A stretch of 64,000 bases of DNA from Chitinophagaceae bacterium (GTDB lineage: Bacteria; Bacteroidota; Bacteroidia; Chitinophagales; Chitinophagaceae). The notes under the pieces were generated by a model. That model searched no databases, had not been told where the DNA came from, and worked only from the letters and a program-made list of their open reading frames with translations. Where the stretch lies: positions 1,250,946-1,314,945 of the forward strand of contig JADKJC010000013.1 in assembly GCA_016722465.1 (NCBI GenBank), in the 5' to 3' direction. Position 1 is the first letter of the stretch. Each line of letters starts with the position of its first letter. Shown one piece after another: positions 7,086 through 16,932 of the stretch. A program made the position numbers and the translations under genes.

Positions 7086-9862
7086 CTAGTGACTGATGAT
7101 AATCTTTTGTGTTGTTTTACTGTTATTGCTGATGATGGTAACAAAATAAATACCGGTTGAAATTTTGCTTACATCAAAAGCTTGTACCAGGCTGTTAAGC
7201 CTTGCCTGCATGATTACCCTGCCATTTATACTGGTAACCACCATTTGGGCTGGTGAAGCGCCTGCCTTGTTTTCATCATATCCTGAACGTTCTATAATCA
7301 TCCTGTCTTTTACCGGGTTTGGATATACGATGAAGATATCGCCGGCCTGGTCAAATGCATCTTCTGTAGCGTCCGGTGCAGCAAACCTTGCGGCTGCAAT
7401 ATTGATGGTATAGTCTTCCACTTCACCATAAGTGAAAGTTCCGCATGCCAATGGCGACCTGTCTGACCGCAATGCCACCCTTAACCGCTTAGTTCCGGCA
7501 CTAGTTCCCAATGGAACTTTTATCCAGAATTTAGTTTTTACACTGATCGGTATAGATGGTGCAAACACCTGTTCGCCTGCATCAATAAAATCACCGTCAC
7601 CATTCCAGTCGATCCATGCTTTTACATACATTGGAGGATGTGCACTGGAATTATAACCAGGGGTAATAGCAAAGCCCAGAATTTTACCAGGTGCAGATGT
7701 AACTGATAACCCGGTATAATCTCCATAGCCGGTGTACCCTGTTGTGTTATTAAAACCATAGCAGGCAAACATGTTGCGAATATATCCTTTTACACAACTG
7801 GTTCCATTGGCAGTACAATAAGATCCACCACAATTGTTGACAGTTACTGTTACTCCAGCAGATGATGCTGAACAATTTGCAGCATTCTTAACTGTTACAG
7901 AATAAGTACCAGCATTGGTTACCGTAATACTTTGTGTTGCAGCACCGTTGCTCCATAAATAAGAGGAAGCAGCACTGGAAGTAAGTGTTACACTTTCACC
8001 TGAACAGAATGTAGTGGCTCCACCGGCAGTAATGGTTGGCACAGCCGGCAATGCATTTACGGTAACCACAACATCAGCAGATGCAGCAGTACAGTTGTTG
8101 GCATCGGTAACAGTTACGGAATAAGTTCCAGCACTGTTTACTGAAATATTTCTTGTAACTGCTCCGGTACTCCACAGGTAACTGGCACCCTCAGATGCAG
8201 TTAATGTTACACTTCCACCCTGGCAAAAAGTGGTAGGCCCGTTTGCGGTAACAGTTGCATTACAGGTTACCACCAGTGGTGTCCATATAAAAGTAGTAGC
8301 ATCATTGGTGCTTCCCACAGATGCAGTGATATTATCCGTGCCATCTGCAGTGCCGGTATAGCAGAAAGTAGCAACACCGCTGGCATTCGTATTGGCAAAA
8401 CCAGTGCTGGCACTGTTGGGTCCTGTAATAGCAAAATCAACCCTTACACCCACAACCGCTGCATTAAACTGGTCTTTAACCGTAGCAGTAAAACACCTGT
8501 TGATATTTACCGGGCTGGTTGCATTCTTCGGATTCAATACCAGTGTATTTACAGTAGCCACAGGCGAAAAGGATTGCCCGCCGAGGTAGCCATAAGAATC
8601 ATACGTACCAAAGCCATAGATCAGCAAGCCGATCGGCAGGCTGCTGGCAACAGTATGTACACCACTTGACACGGAAACTTTGGCCCCTGAAAAACTGGTA
8701 GCTGGTATTGGCGACCACAATCCGGCGCTTACAACGGCACCGTCAACTGTTACCGTACCAATATTAGAAGTAGGTGAAGTGATATTAAGATGGTTATTGG
8801 GAATATTGGCGGTACCTGCCGACACCACATAGGAGTTTAAGAATTGCTCATCTGGTGGCACCAATGCAAAGAAGGGGTCACTCACCACTCCATCTGCATC
8901 AGAACTTCTTGAATACTGGCCAACTAATATTGGTTCATTGGAAGTAATCCGGTTATAGCTGGTGCTGCTTAAAATCGTTTCAAAAAATTGTCCGGCACTC
9001 AGGTTTGCAACAACGGCCCCATTCACACTTACAGCCGTTCCGTTTTTTTGTGCCAAAAACCTGAAAACATCACCCTGCAAACGGGTAGCCAATGGCACCG
9101 TTAAAAAACTTTTACCCCAGCTGGTAAGTGGCGGCATCTGTTCTACCAGGTGATCACATGCCCTGAAGCTGCCGGATATATTGGTACACTGTGCACCGCC
9201 AAATACACTGATGGGTTTATCAGCAGTAATTTTAGTGCTGGTATAATCGGCATTGTCTAACAGGGAACGCAATTGATATACCTCACCCTGCTGTAAGGTA
9301 ATATTTGCAGGAACACCTGCCGTAAGCCCGCCATCAGTAATGGATGAGGTAATGGTTACCGTGGTATTATTTTGTGTGGCTACAACCGTAGCCTGCGTTG
9401 GCAATGCAAAAGAAAAATCTTTGTTATAAGCCAGCACATAATATTCCTTTCCAATAGCATCCAGAGGAAAGGCAAGATAAGCATCCGTAGTTGCCTGCTG
9501 TGCATTCATACCGTATACGGTTACTTCATTGGTAGCTGTAATATGAATACCCAGGTTATCTGCAACAAACTGCGATTGCACCTGTACGGTACCTGGTAAT
9601 GTTACTACCTGCAATCCCCTGCAGGCACATTCACCACCTGGTTAAATGCAATACCGGGGATGTCAACCGTTACTACTGAAGCCTGTTCCCCTGTAATATA
9701 TAATTCAGGACTGGGGCTTTGCTGATTGCCCGGAAAGCATATCCAGAATTCAGTGCCTTTGCTGTCCTGCGCCAAAGCAGTGCCTGCAAAGCCTGCACAA
9801 AAAAAAGCAACCAGCAGCATTGCCTTAAAGTGTATCAAATATTTGTCTAAATAATTTTTCAT
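7086..9862 (-). pseudogene. IgGFc-binding-like, GEVED-domain T9SS surface protein (one frameshift)
   Basis: This is a secreted adhesin-like protein of ~925 residues, read in two frames: 9862-9605 (N-terminal 85 aa) and 9614-7086 (842 aa). The break is at the G4 run on the coding strand (9616-9619). One more G would give VPAGGLQVV and join the frames. A signal peptide (cleavage after ALAQ) is followed by an IgGFc-binding N-terminal-type domain (GTEFWICFPGN, EVTVYGMNAQQATTDAYLA). Next come a Big_1/invasin-like domain, two Ig-like modules (YLWSTGAVTRNISVNSAGTY and YLWSNGAATQSITVTNAGTY) and a GEVED domain (AWIDWNGDGDF...TYGEVEDYTI). It ends with a T9SS type A sorting domain beginning VYPNPVKDRM. 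It is exported by T9SS and probably anchored at the surface. It is preceded 34 bp upstream by a secreted-protein gene, so the two likely form an operon. Confidence 0.8.
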
Positions 9863-9896
9863 AACGTCTTTTTTTGGTTAATGAATATAGGTTTTA

Positions 9897-10388
9897 TTAC
9901 AGGGCAACGGTAACGTCTTTGTAGATAAAATTGATAATCTCTACAACTGACATTGGATCAACTTCTCCGCCCCTGATAATGATTTTTTTACTGGCAACAT
10001 CGGCACAATCTGCCGGGGTAGTGGTGCCTGTTGGTATCAGCATTTCTTTCCTGCCTGCAAACCCTTCCCTGCGTTCCCTTCCGGAGGTTACAAAAATTTC
10101 CTGCCAGCTGATTTTGACTGATTGGCTGTTCCTGTTTACAAATTTCAGGAACACTACATTTTTCCCGTTGCATGCCGTTATGGAATGATAAAAATCCACA
10201 TTGGAAACAGTCTTATCAAGCACCCACTCTGCTGTTGGATGGGAGGTTGCATCCAGGTTCAATACTTCAGGATGATGCAATACAACGATGTTACCTGCAT
10301 TGCTTGCTGTTGTCAGGAACAGGCTTAAAGCCATCGCAACAAAATGCTTTCTTCTGTTGCTGATCAAAAAATTGATGATCGCCTTCAT
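9897..10388 (-). CDS. Hypothetical secreted protein
   Basis: This 163-residue protein has a long N-terminal signal region: basic MKAIINFLISNRRKH, a hydrophobic FVAMALSLFLTT, and likely cleavage after ASNA near residue 31. The mature ~130 residues contain two cysteines (TACNGKN and TPADCADV) that could form a disulfide, and an immunoglobulin-like strand pattern (NVVFLKFVNRNSQSVKISW). I do not recognise a family. The gene ends 34 bp before the IgGFc-binding-like gene on the same strand and is probably cotranscribed with it. It may therefore be an accessory or partner of that surface protein; this is inferred from position only. Confidence 0.65.
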   Translation of the reverse strand: MKAIINFLISNRRKHFVAMALSLFLTTASNAGNIVVLHHPEVLNLDATSHPTAEWVLDKTVSNVDFYHSITACNGKNVVFLKFVNRNSQSVKISWQEIFVTSGRERREGFAGRKEMLIPTGTTTPADCADVASKKIIIRGGEVDPMSVVEIINFIYKDVTVAL

Positions 10389-10808
10389 AATTTTAAAGTT
10401 TAGGTTAAAAATTTACAATACTGATATTTCATTTCCTGTTTGGATACATTCAAACAGGCAGGTACTAAAATGTAAATTGCAGGTTGTATAGACAGGATGG
10501 TTGGAAACAAATATCATTTAAACAATACAAACGAAACGGCATTCAGCAACAAATCATTTGCAACACTTCGAAGTATTGCCTGATCGAAAAAAGGTATTGA
10601 GCTTAAAAATATAAAAGCAACATGTGGTACAGAGTGGCCAATAAATTTGCCGGAAAAACCAGGGGAATACAGGTATTGAATTTAGGGCAATCAAACAGTT
10701 ATTCACTATTCCAGCACCAAAGTACATACATTTACCATATCCGCCAATTAATTTTACATGATACTCGGCATACAGTTAAAAGCACAGAAAAGTAACCCGA
10801 GCCGGTAA
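10389..10808. other. 420-bp gene-free spacer with one inverted repeat
   Basis: No credible reading frame was seen. CCTGTTTG (10435-10442) and CAAACAGG (10451-10458) form a perfect 8-bp hairpin with an 8-nt loop, 47-70 bp upstream of the secreted-protein start at 10388. This position fits an operator or leader structure rather than a terminator, as no T-run follows. The rest is A/T-rich unique sequence. Confidence 0.4.
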
Positions 10809-11793
10809 TCATGCCTGGAAGTATTTTATCTCTTCGTGAAAATTAATATATGGATATTGGAGTTGCAGTTGCCTGGTCTTTTCAAGAAAGCTTTTCAGAA
10901 ATTTTTTATGCTGCCCGGAGGCGGGGTTAAAAGGTTTATGCGTTTTAGCCGCATTGATCATGTTGATCTCCTTCATCAGTAATTGAGACGGTTCGTCAAT
11001 ACAGGTACCTGTAAATTTTTCCCATACATAATTGGTGGCTGCATAGTTTGGATGCACCATATCCTCCGCATAAAAACGGTAATCCCGCAGATCATCGATC
11101 ACCAGTTCATAAGCAGGGAAATAAAACAGCCTTTCATCAGCATCCACCAGCTGGTGCACTGCACCGATCAACGCAGCTTTGCTCCTGTTATTCTCCACAA
11201 AACCATCCCGTAAATGACGAACCGGGCTGATGGTGAAAATGATTTTTGCTACTGGATTGAAATCAAAAATATGTGTACGTATTTTTTTAAATGCTTCTGT
11301 TATTTCCCCAATGCTCAATAGCCGCTTATTAAATTTATCCGTTGGCACTTTATGACAATTGGCCACCACTTGGTTATTGTCCAGTTCATACACAAAAGCG
11401 GAGCCCACAGTAATCAATACCCAATCTGTATTTTTTAAAAAAATGGGCTGTTGCCCTGGATTCATTAATAAGACGAAGGCACTCCTCCTGCTGCGGATGG
11501 GAAAAACGACTGTGATGTTCCCAACTGTTCCAGCATTCATTCTGGTAAAAAAGATCCGGGGCTGTGCAGGTTTTATTTTCAATATAAGACTGTACTGAAT
11601 TTACAATGCTGATTGGGTTGAATAAAATTCCGTTGGGGTTTTCCAGGACAGAAAACTTCAGCTGCTTTAGTTTACTGCCAATGTTTTCAGTAAAGCAGGA
11701 ACCGATCAGCATCAGCTGATGCTGGTGATTTATTTTTTTTGTAAACTGTTTTGGGTTAAACTCTAAATGAAAGTCCATCTTTTTGTTTTTCAC
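10809..11793 (-). pseudogene. GSCFA-domain protein (one frameshift)
   Basis: GSCFA proteins are a Bacteroidota-rich SGNH-hydrolase-like family of ~320 residues, named after their N-terminal motif. Here the motif reads GSCFTENIG (residues 31-39), followed by GILFNPISIVNSVQSYIE and WNSWEHHSRFSHP. The frame from 11793 breaks at a T7 run on the coding strand (11437-11443). Removing one T joins AHF to LKNTDWVLITVGSAFVYEL, which continues to the stop at 10809. The downstream part keeps the family block FTISPVRHLRDGFVENNRSKA and a terminal DMVHPNYAATNYVWEKF with the Asp/His pair expected of SGNH enzymes. The substrate is unknown; acyl or polysaccharide ester hydrolysis is plausible. The break may be a sequencing error. 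Confidence 0.82.
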
Positions 11794-11840
11794 TGATTAA
11801 ACGAATTACTCTAATTGAAAAACCGGCAAATAAAAATTGA

Positions 11841-12698
11841 TCAAATAAAAATTTCAGCTGCCAGCCTGCTGCATTTTTCCAATGCATCCTTATTGATCCC
11901 ATCCAGCCTCCTCAGTTCATTAAAATAAGGAATCATCAATTCGCTATCCATATTACCCACCAGTTCATCATCAGCCATGGGACAGCCGCCAATTCCTTTT
12001 AATGCCCCGTCAAAGCGGCAACAGCCTGCCGCCAATGCAGCTGCTGCTTTCAGTTTCCAGTTAACAGCTGTTGAATGCAGGTGAACGCCAATTTCCGTAT
12101 TGCAATATGTAGGTATCAATCCTTTTAAAACAGATGACACCTGCTCCGCTGTTGCCAGCCCCACCGTATCCGCCATTGAAATAATGCCAATATCCAGCTG
12201 CACCATCTTATCCACCCATTGCAGTACAATCGGTTCATTGTATGCATCACCGTAGGGGTTGCCAAAACCCATGGAAATATAAATCACCAGTTGTTTGCCA
12301 TTCTTTACACAGAGATGTTGTATGGTTTCCACATTTGCCAACGAAGCTTCCATAGTGCTGTTGGTATTCCGCATTTGAAAGGTGGGTGATATTGAAAAAG
12401 GAAACCCCAGGTAGCTTATTTCATCATGCACCACAGCCTCTTCCGCCCCTCTTACATTGGCGACAATTGCTAACAATTTACTCTTTGAATTTCCAATTAT
12501 CAACCCCTTCAGCACTTCTGCAGTATCTGCCATCTGTGGTATTGCTTTTGGCGAAACGAAACTTCCAAAATCAATGGTATCAAATCCAACTTCAAGCAAT
12601 GCATTGATGTATCCGATCTTTTTTTCCGTAGGGATAAAATGTTTCCAGCCCTGCATTGCATCACGGGGACATTCTATCAGTTTAATAAATGGCTGCAT
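11841..12698 (-). CDS. Hydroxymethylglutaryl-CoA lyase-like protein
   Basis: HMG-CoA lyase cleaves 3-hydroxy-3-methylglutaryl-CoA to acetyl-CoA and acetoacetate in leucine/ketone-body breakdown. The 285-residue protein is the usual size and is a TIM barrel of the HMGL-like (DRE-TIM) superfamily. Seen are the N-terminal metal/substrate motif (IECPRDAMQGW in place of the usual EVGPRDGLQ), FGSFVSPKAIPQMAD, the metal ligands GVHLHST and the flexible-loop signature GIGGCPMADDE with its catalytic Cys. The altered first motif keeps the Arg-Asp pair. The start is the ATG at 12698. The GSCFA gene follows 47 bp downstream on the same strand. Related DRE-TIM lyases or condensing enzymes are the alternative, but GGCPMA favours HMG-CoA lyase. 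Confidence 0.85.
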   Translation of the reverse strand: MQPFIKLIECPRDAMQGWKHFIPTEKKIGYINALLEVGFDTIDFGSFVSPKAIPQMADTAEVLKGLIIGNSKSKLLAIVANVRGAEEAVVHDEISYLGFPFSISPTFQMRNTNSTMEASLANVETIQHLCVKNGKQLVIYISMGFGNPYGDAYNEPIVLQWVDKMVQLDIGIISMADTVGLATAEQVSSVLKGLIPTYCNTEIGVHLHSTAVNWKLKAAAALAAGCCRFDGALKGIGGCPMADDELVGNMDSELMIPYFNELRRLDGINKDALEKCSRLAAEIFI

Positions 12699-12761
12699 GG
12701 TTAAATTATTTTAGCATTCCTCAGCTATTGCAATATCCTTTCTGCTCCAATTGCAAATTAT

Positions 12762-12804
12762 AACGCAAAGAGCAGCATATTAAAAATATGCTGCTCTTTG
12801 CGTT
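12762..12804 (-). terminator. Perfect 19-bp hairpin terminator
   Basis: 12762-12780 and 12786-12804 are perfect reverse complements with the loop TAAAA. The stem lies 13 bp after the TPR-gene stop and before the HMG-CoA lyase-like start, so it probably ends TPR-gene transcription. It could act in both directions, although no long T-run follows. Confidence 0.75.
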
Positions 12805-12817
12805 ATTAAAAATAAAA

Positions 12818-14092
12818 TTATTCAGCTTCTTTGATCAGCTTATCATACTGTACAGATTTGGCTGCATCTTTTTTAACATCATAAATATTCTTCATCATAG
12901 TCAACACCTGCTTATAATGTATCTTATCGGTGGTTTTCTTTTTAGGCAATGCTGCAAAAAGTGACAATGAAGATTCTCCATAAGGGATCACATCGTTCAG
13001 CAATTTGGCAGCTTCTGCTTCCAGTGCCTTCCTCTTTTTCAGGTCATCAGGCTTAGGCCCTTTTATCTTCCGGGCTTCTTCACCAATATCGAAAGAATGA
13101 TTGTAAAGGAAATTTGCAATCAGGAAATTAGCATCAAAGGTTGATTGAATGGCGATTGCTTTTTTCAATACCTCCGCCAGTTTTGTTTTATCATCACTGG
13201 TGTTTACATTTTTTGCATCATCGGAGTTGATATGATTATACAACTCAACTGCATAGTTATATGCTACTGTATAATTGGTTGGATGCTTGGCCATCAGTTC
13301 CTCGTACTTCAGAAATACTGCTGGCTTTGCAACGCCATTCACCGCTTCTTCAATTTCTATCGCCATCCAGTACTCTTCATTTTTAGGATACAGTTTCCTT
13401 CCCTTGGCCAGGATATCGTCAAAAGCAGCTTTGTCTTTTTTATTTTTGTAATAATCGGTCAGCACCTGGTATGCATCAATATAATCATCGCCGGCAACGC
13501 CTCCATCAGTAAGTTTTTTATAGAAAATGGCAGCATCATCTGTCTTTTTTAGTTCATTGGCAGTTATAGCAGTGTACAAAGTAAGCGTGGTATCAATGGC
13601 AGCAAACTTAAAACCGTTGGCACCACCAATATTGTTTGAATATATATAATCATGCACTTCCAGCCCTTTTTTAAAATTGTCGTGCGCTGCAGCAATATTT
13701 TTTGGGGTGGAGGTATATGCTTTAATCGCCAGATCAGACGAAAACCCAAGATAGATATCAAACATCGGAGAATTATTTTGTTCTTCCAGCAACTCAGCTT
13801 TTGGATCAATCTGCCTGTACTTTTTAAATATTTCAAAAGCTTCTGACTTTAAAGCGCTGCTTTCATCAATTGACCTGGCAGTATCTTTTGAAAGTTCATT
13901 GGTAATATACGCCTTGTAAAACCATCCCTCCGGTTTTTTGGCATTTTTTTCAACGGCCAGGTATTTATCAACGGCTTCCTTAGCCTTTACGTTTTGTTTT
14001 AGATAAGCCATGTTCCTGATCTCGTCAATATCCTGCGCCATTGCAAAATTAGCAGCCAATGCCAGCAGTGTAACTAAAGAAAATTTCTTCAT
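12818..14092 (-). CDS. Exported tetratricopeptide-repeat protein
   Basis: This 424-residue protein starts with a signal peptide (MKKFSLVTLLALAANFAMAQ, cleavage after residue 20). The rest is all-helical. TPR-like helix pairs are recognisable by W/Y-A-Y/F patterns, e.g. PEGWFYKAYITNEL near 55, DAYQVLTDYYKNKKDKAAFD near 215, and YTVAYNYAVELYNHI near 275. A basic C-terminal region follows (KKKTTDKIHYKQVLTMM). Such periplasmic TPR proteins scaffold envelope complexes. The partner is unknown and no catalytic motif is visible. It is divergent from dnaG and ends at a strong hairpin, so it is probably monocistronic. Confidence 0.75.
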   Translation of the reverse strand: MKKFSLVTLLALAANFAMAQDIDEIRNMAYLKQNVKAKEAVDKYLAVEKNAKKPEGWFYKAYITNELSKDTARSIDESSALKSEAFEIFKKYRQIDPKAELLEEQNNSPMFDIYLGFSSDLAIKAYTSTPKNIAAAHDNFKKGLEVHDYIYSNNIGGANGFKFAAIDTTLTLYTAITANELKKTDDAAIFYKKLTDGGVAGDDYIDAYQVLTDYYKNKKDKAAFDDILAKGRKLYPKNEEYWMAIEIEEAVNGVAKPAVFLKYEELMAKHPTNYTVAYNYAVELYNHINSDDAKNVNTSDDKTKLAEVLKKAIAIQSTFDANFLIANFLYNHSFDIGEEARKIKGPKPDDLKKRKALEAEAAKLLNDVIPYGESSLSLFAALPKKKTTDKIHYKQVLTMMKNIYDVKKDAAKSVQYDKLIKEAE

Positions 14093-14221
14093 TGCATATA
14101 AATTTTAGTCGTTAAAGGTATTAGTTTGTTTGTAATTTGAAATCAATCCACCCAAAATTTTCATAAATCATGCCAGTTAATATCCGGAAAAAATTGCGTT
14201 AAAAAATAACAATTCGGCCAG

Positions 14222-14253
14222 TTGCTTAAATGCCCTGCTCTATAGTACATTTG
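14222..14253 (+). promoter_or_regulatory. Promoter of dnaG
   Basis: TTG (14222-14224), a 21-nt spacer and TACATTTG (14246-14253) match the Bacteroidota consensus fully. The -7 box ends 6 nt before ATG 14260, so the transcript would start at or next to that ATG. This excludes the upstream ATG at 14230 as the start. Confidence 0.6.
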
Positions 14254-14259
14254 CAGTCC

Positions 14260-16206
14260 ATGATCTCTCAAAATACCATACAGCAGATTCTCAGCCGCAT
14301 TGATGTAGTGGAAATAGTGGGGTCGTATGTAAAATTAAAAAAAAGAGGCGCAAATTATCTCGGCCTCTGCCCTTTTCACAATGAAAAGACGCCTTCCTTT
14401 ACCGTATCTCCTGCTAAAGAAATCTACAAGTGCTTTGGTTGTGGTAAAAGCGGCAACAGTATTGGCTTTTTGATGGACCTGGAAAAGTACAGCTATGTAG
14501 AAGCATTGCGCTGGCTGGCCAACAAGTACAATGTAGAAATTGAGGAAACAGAAACCAGTCCCGAACAAAAAATTCAGCAACAGGCTGCTGATAGCTTATA
14601 CATCATCAACAGCTTTGCACAAAAATTTTTCAGCGATTATTTACTGAATACCGAAGAAGGTAAGGACATCGGCCTGAGTTATTTAAAAGAGAGGGGATTT
14701 ACAGAAGAAACCGTAAAGAAATTCCAGATCGGTTTTAATCCCGAAGCCCGGGATGCATTTGCCAGCGCAGCCATGAACGCACAGTACAATCTTGAGCTGC
14801 TGCAAAAGAGCGGATTGGTAACTGTAAGAGATGAACGGCCGACAGATAATTACCGTGGCAGGATTATTTTCCCCATACACAACCAAAGTGGGAAAGTGCT
14901 GGGCTTTGGTGCCAGGATATTAAAGACCAATGACAGGGCACCGAAATATATCAACACTCCCGAGAATGAAATTTATGTAAAGAGTAAAATTTTATATGGC
15001 AGTTATTTCGCAAGGCAGGCCATTGATAAAGCGGATGAATGCTTACTGGTGGAAGGCTACACCGATGTGGTATCCCTGCACCAGGCCGGTATTGAAAACG
15101 TGGTGGCCAGTGGTGGTACATCCCTTACGCCAGACCAGTTAAGGTTAGTAAAAAAATATACCGATAACCTCACCATTATTTATGATGGCGACAGTGCCGG
15201 TATTAAAGCGGCATTGCGTGGAATGGACCTTGCCTTTGAAGCAGGACTGAATGTGAAACTGGTGCTGATCCCGGACAATGAAGATCCGGACAGTTATGTG
15301 AACAAGGTAGGCGCTGCGGCGTTCAGGGAGTTTATTGCAGCTAATAAGAAAGATTTCATCCTCTTCCAGCTGAGTGTATCATTGAAAGATGCCGGTGCAG
15401 ACTCTTCCAAAAAATCAGCCTTGGTGAACCAGGTGGCAGAAACCATTTCAAAGATCAACAAGGCAGAGGATTTTACCAGGCAGCAGGATTACATCCAGCA
15501 ATGTGCAGAGCTGTTAAGAATTGAAGAAGGCGGTTTGCATACCCTCGTGAATAAATTCATCAGGGAAAGAATCAATAAGGAGGAGAACAAACAAAGCAGG
15601 GAGGAAGCTGATGCTGCATTCAACCAGTCTCAACAGCCAGGCGATGCTGCAGATGATAACAACCTCCTGCTATTTAACAAGGATGAATTGCAGGAAAGGG
15701 CCATGGTGAGGTGCCTGCTTGAATTTGGCCTGAAGCAATGGAATGAGGAACAAACAGTGGCTCAACATATTTTTACTGAAGCAGAAGCCAATAATTTTGA
15801 TGAGCTGATCGATAATAAAAAACTGCTGGAACTCATGAAATTTTTCAAGGCTTCCTATGATGAAGGGCTTGAGCCAACCGCTAAAACATTTTTATATAAC
15901 GAAAACCTTGAGTTAAGTACGCTGGTAGTAAACTTAATGGACGACCAGCATGAAATTAGTCCCAACTGGAAAGAAGTATTTGAAGGCAAGATCAACACAC
16001 GTGAAGACCTGTATAAAGAAGAGGTATTCTCCTGCCTCAACTACCTGAAGCTGCGTAAAATAAAAAGGCTGATGGATGAGAACCAGCGTGACCTTGAAAA
16101 GCACCACACTTCCGAAGAACAAATGGTATTGCTGCAGGTACACCAGCATTTAAAAAAAGCAGAAATAGAACTGACCCAACAATTGGGTACTGTGATATTC
16201 AGGTAA
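14260..16206 (+). CDS. dnaG: DNA primase DnaG
   Basis: DnaG makes RNA primers at the replication fork with the DnaB helicase. With the ATG at 14260 the protein is 648 residues, normal for DnaG. An earlier in-frame ATG at 14230 lies inside the promoter and adds a non-conserved stretch. The order is: a CHC2 zinc-binding domain (Cys37, His40, Cys58, Cys61; CPFHNEKTPSF and CFGCGKSGN); the catalytic N-subdomain (SYLKERGFTEETVKKFQIGF, YRGRIIFPIHNQSGKVLGFG); a TOPRIM domain (LLVEGYTDVVSLHQAG; IIYDGDSAG with metal-binding acidic residues); and an acidic, helical C-terminal region from about 430 that should bind DnaB. It is divergent from the TPR gene. Confidence 0.95.
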   Translation: MISQNTIQQILSRIDVVEIVGSYVKLKKRGANYLGLCPFHNEKTPSFTVSPAKEIYKCFGCGKSGNSIGFLMDLEKYSYVEALRWLANKYNVEIEETETSPEQKIQQQAADSLYIINSFAQKFFSDYLLNTEEGKDIGLSYLKERGFTEETVKKFQIGFNPEARDAFASAAMNAQYNLELLQKSGLVTVRDERPTDNYRGRIIFPIHNQSGKVLGFGARILKTNDRAPKYINTPENEIYVKSKILYGSYFARQAIDKADECLLVEGYTDVVSLHQAGIENVVASGGTSLTPDQLRLVKKYTDNLTIIYDGDSAGIKAALRGMDLAFEAGLNVKLVLIPDNEDPDSYVNKVGAAAFREFIAANKKDFILFQLSVSLKDAGADSSKKSALVNQVAETISKINKAEDFTRQQDYIQQCAELLRIEEGGLHTLVNKFIRERINKEENKQSREEADAAFNQSQQPGDAADDNNLLLFNKDELQERAMVRCLLEFGLKQWNEEQTVAQHIFTEAEANNFDELIDNKKLLELMKFFKASYDEGLEPTAKTFLYNENLELSTLVVNLMDDQHEISPNWKEVFEGKINTREDLYKEEVFSCLNYLKLRKIKRLMDENQRDLEKHHTSEEQMVLLQVHQHLKKAEIELTQQLGTVIFR

Positions 16207-16351
16207 GTACCTGGAGAAGATTGATAATAGTTTCGCTATGCTGAATTGATATCAAGATCATTAACCGAAATTTACTTCTATAATCAGAAACATTAAAACA
16301 CCCTGCACTTTCCATTTTCAATTCTCAATTATCAGTTACCGCTTTTCGGTA

Positions 16352-16382
16352 TTGCATTTTAAAACAATAGTGGCTACATTTA
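16352..16382 (+). promoter_or_regulatory. Probable promoter of the 16403 gene
   Basis: TTG (16352-16354), a 20-nt spacer and TACATTTA (16375-16382) differ from the consensus only at the last base. The box lies 20 bp before ATG 16403. Confidence 0.45.
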
Positions 16383-16402
16383 TCAGATCAAACAATTGAA
16401 CC

Positions 16403-16915
16403 ATGAAATGTATAGCCCCCATCCTGTTTTTCTGCAGTGTTTCCTATCATCTGTCAGCACAAACAGACACCGAGTTTCCCAAAGAATTTATCATGCATGT
16501 GAAACTGCACAATGGCATGGTCACTAATTTCAGCAGTACTCCTGACCAATATATTGGCGGCATACAATTGATTACCCAGTATACACTGGTAAAAAATAAG
16601 ATCAGGGGCGGCATTATTGCGGATGGATATTATACGGGCAAAAAAATACAGGGTGCCATTGGCCCTACCATTTCCTTCAAATTAAAAACCTTCAAAGCGG
16701 CCCCCTTTGGAAGTGCTGGCAACCTCCATATCAATATTGATCATTTATGGGGGAGCAACAATGTTCGTTTACTGGGGGGCGGAATCAATGCCGATATTGG
16801 CAATAAAATAGTACTGGGCCTTTCCATTCACAGGGATTACAACCTCAATACCTGGTGGTTTCAAAACACTTTGGGCCTGCGTATCAGCAAGATCAAAAAA
16901 TCATCCGAACTATAA
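16403..16915 (+). CDS. Hypothetical secreted beta-strand-rich protein
   Basis: This 170-residue protein has a signal peptide (MKCIAPILFFCSVSYHLSAQ, cleavage after residue 20). The mature region consists of short amphipathic strands and glycine turns (IGGIQLITQYTLVKN, KIRGGIIADGYYTG, RLLGGGINADIGNKIVLGLS). This is the look of a small outer membrane beta-barrel. The last strand is followed by a short basic tail rather than a terminal aromatic. I do not recognise a family. It is 17 bp upstream of the patatin gene on the same strand, so the two are probably cotranscribed. Confidence 0.65.
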   Translation: MKCIAPILFFCSVSYHLSAQTDTEFPKEFIMHVKLHNGMVTNFSSTPDQYIGGIQLITQYTLVKNKIRGGIIADGYYTGKKIQGAIGPTISFKLKTFKAAPFGSAGNLHINIDHLWGSNNVRLLGGGINADIGNKIVLGLSIHRDYNLNTWWFQNTLGLRISKIKKSSEL

Positions 16916-16932
16916 TCAATAAAATATTAATT

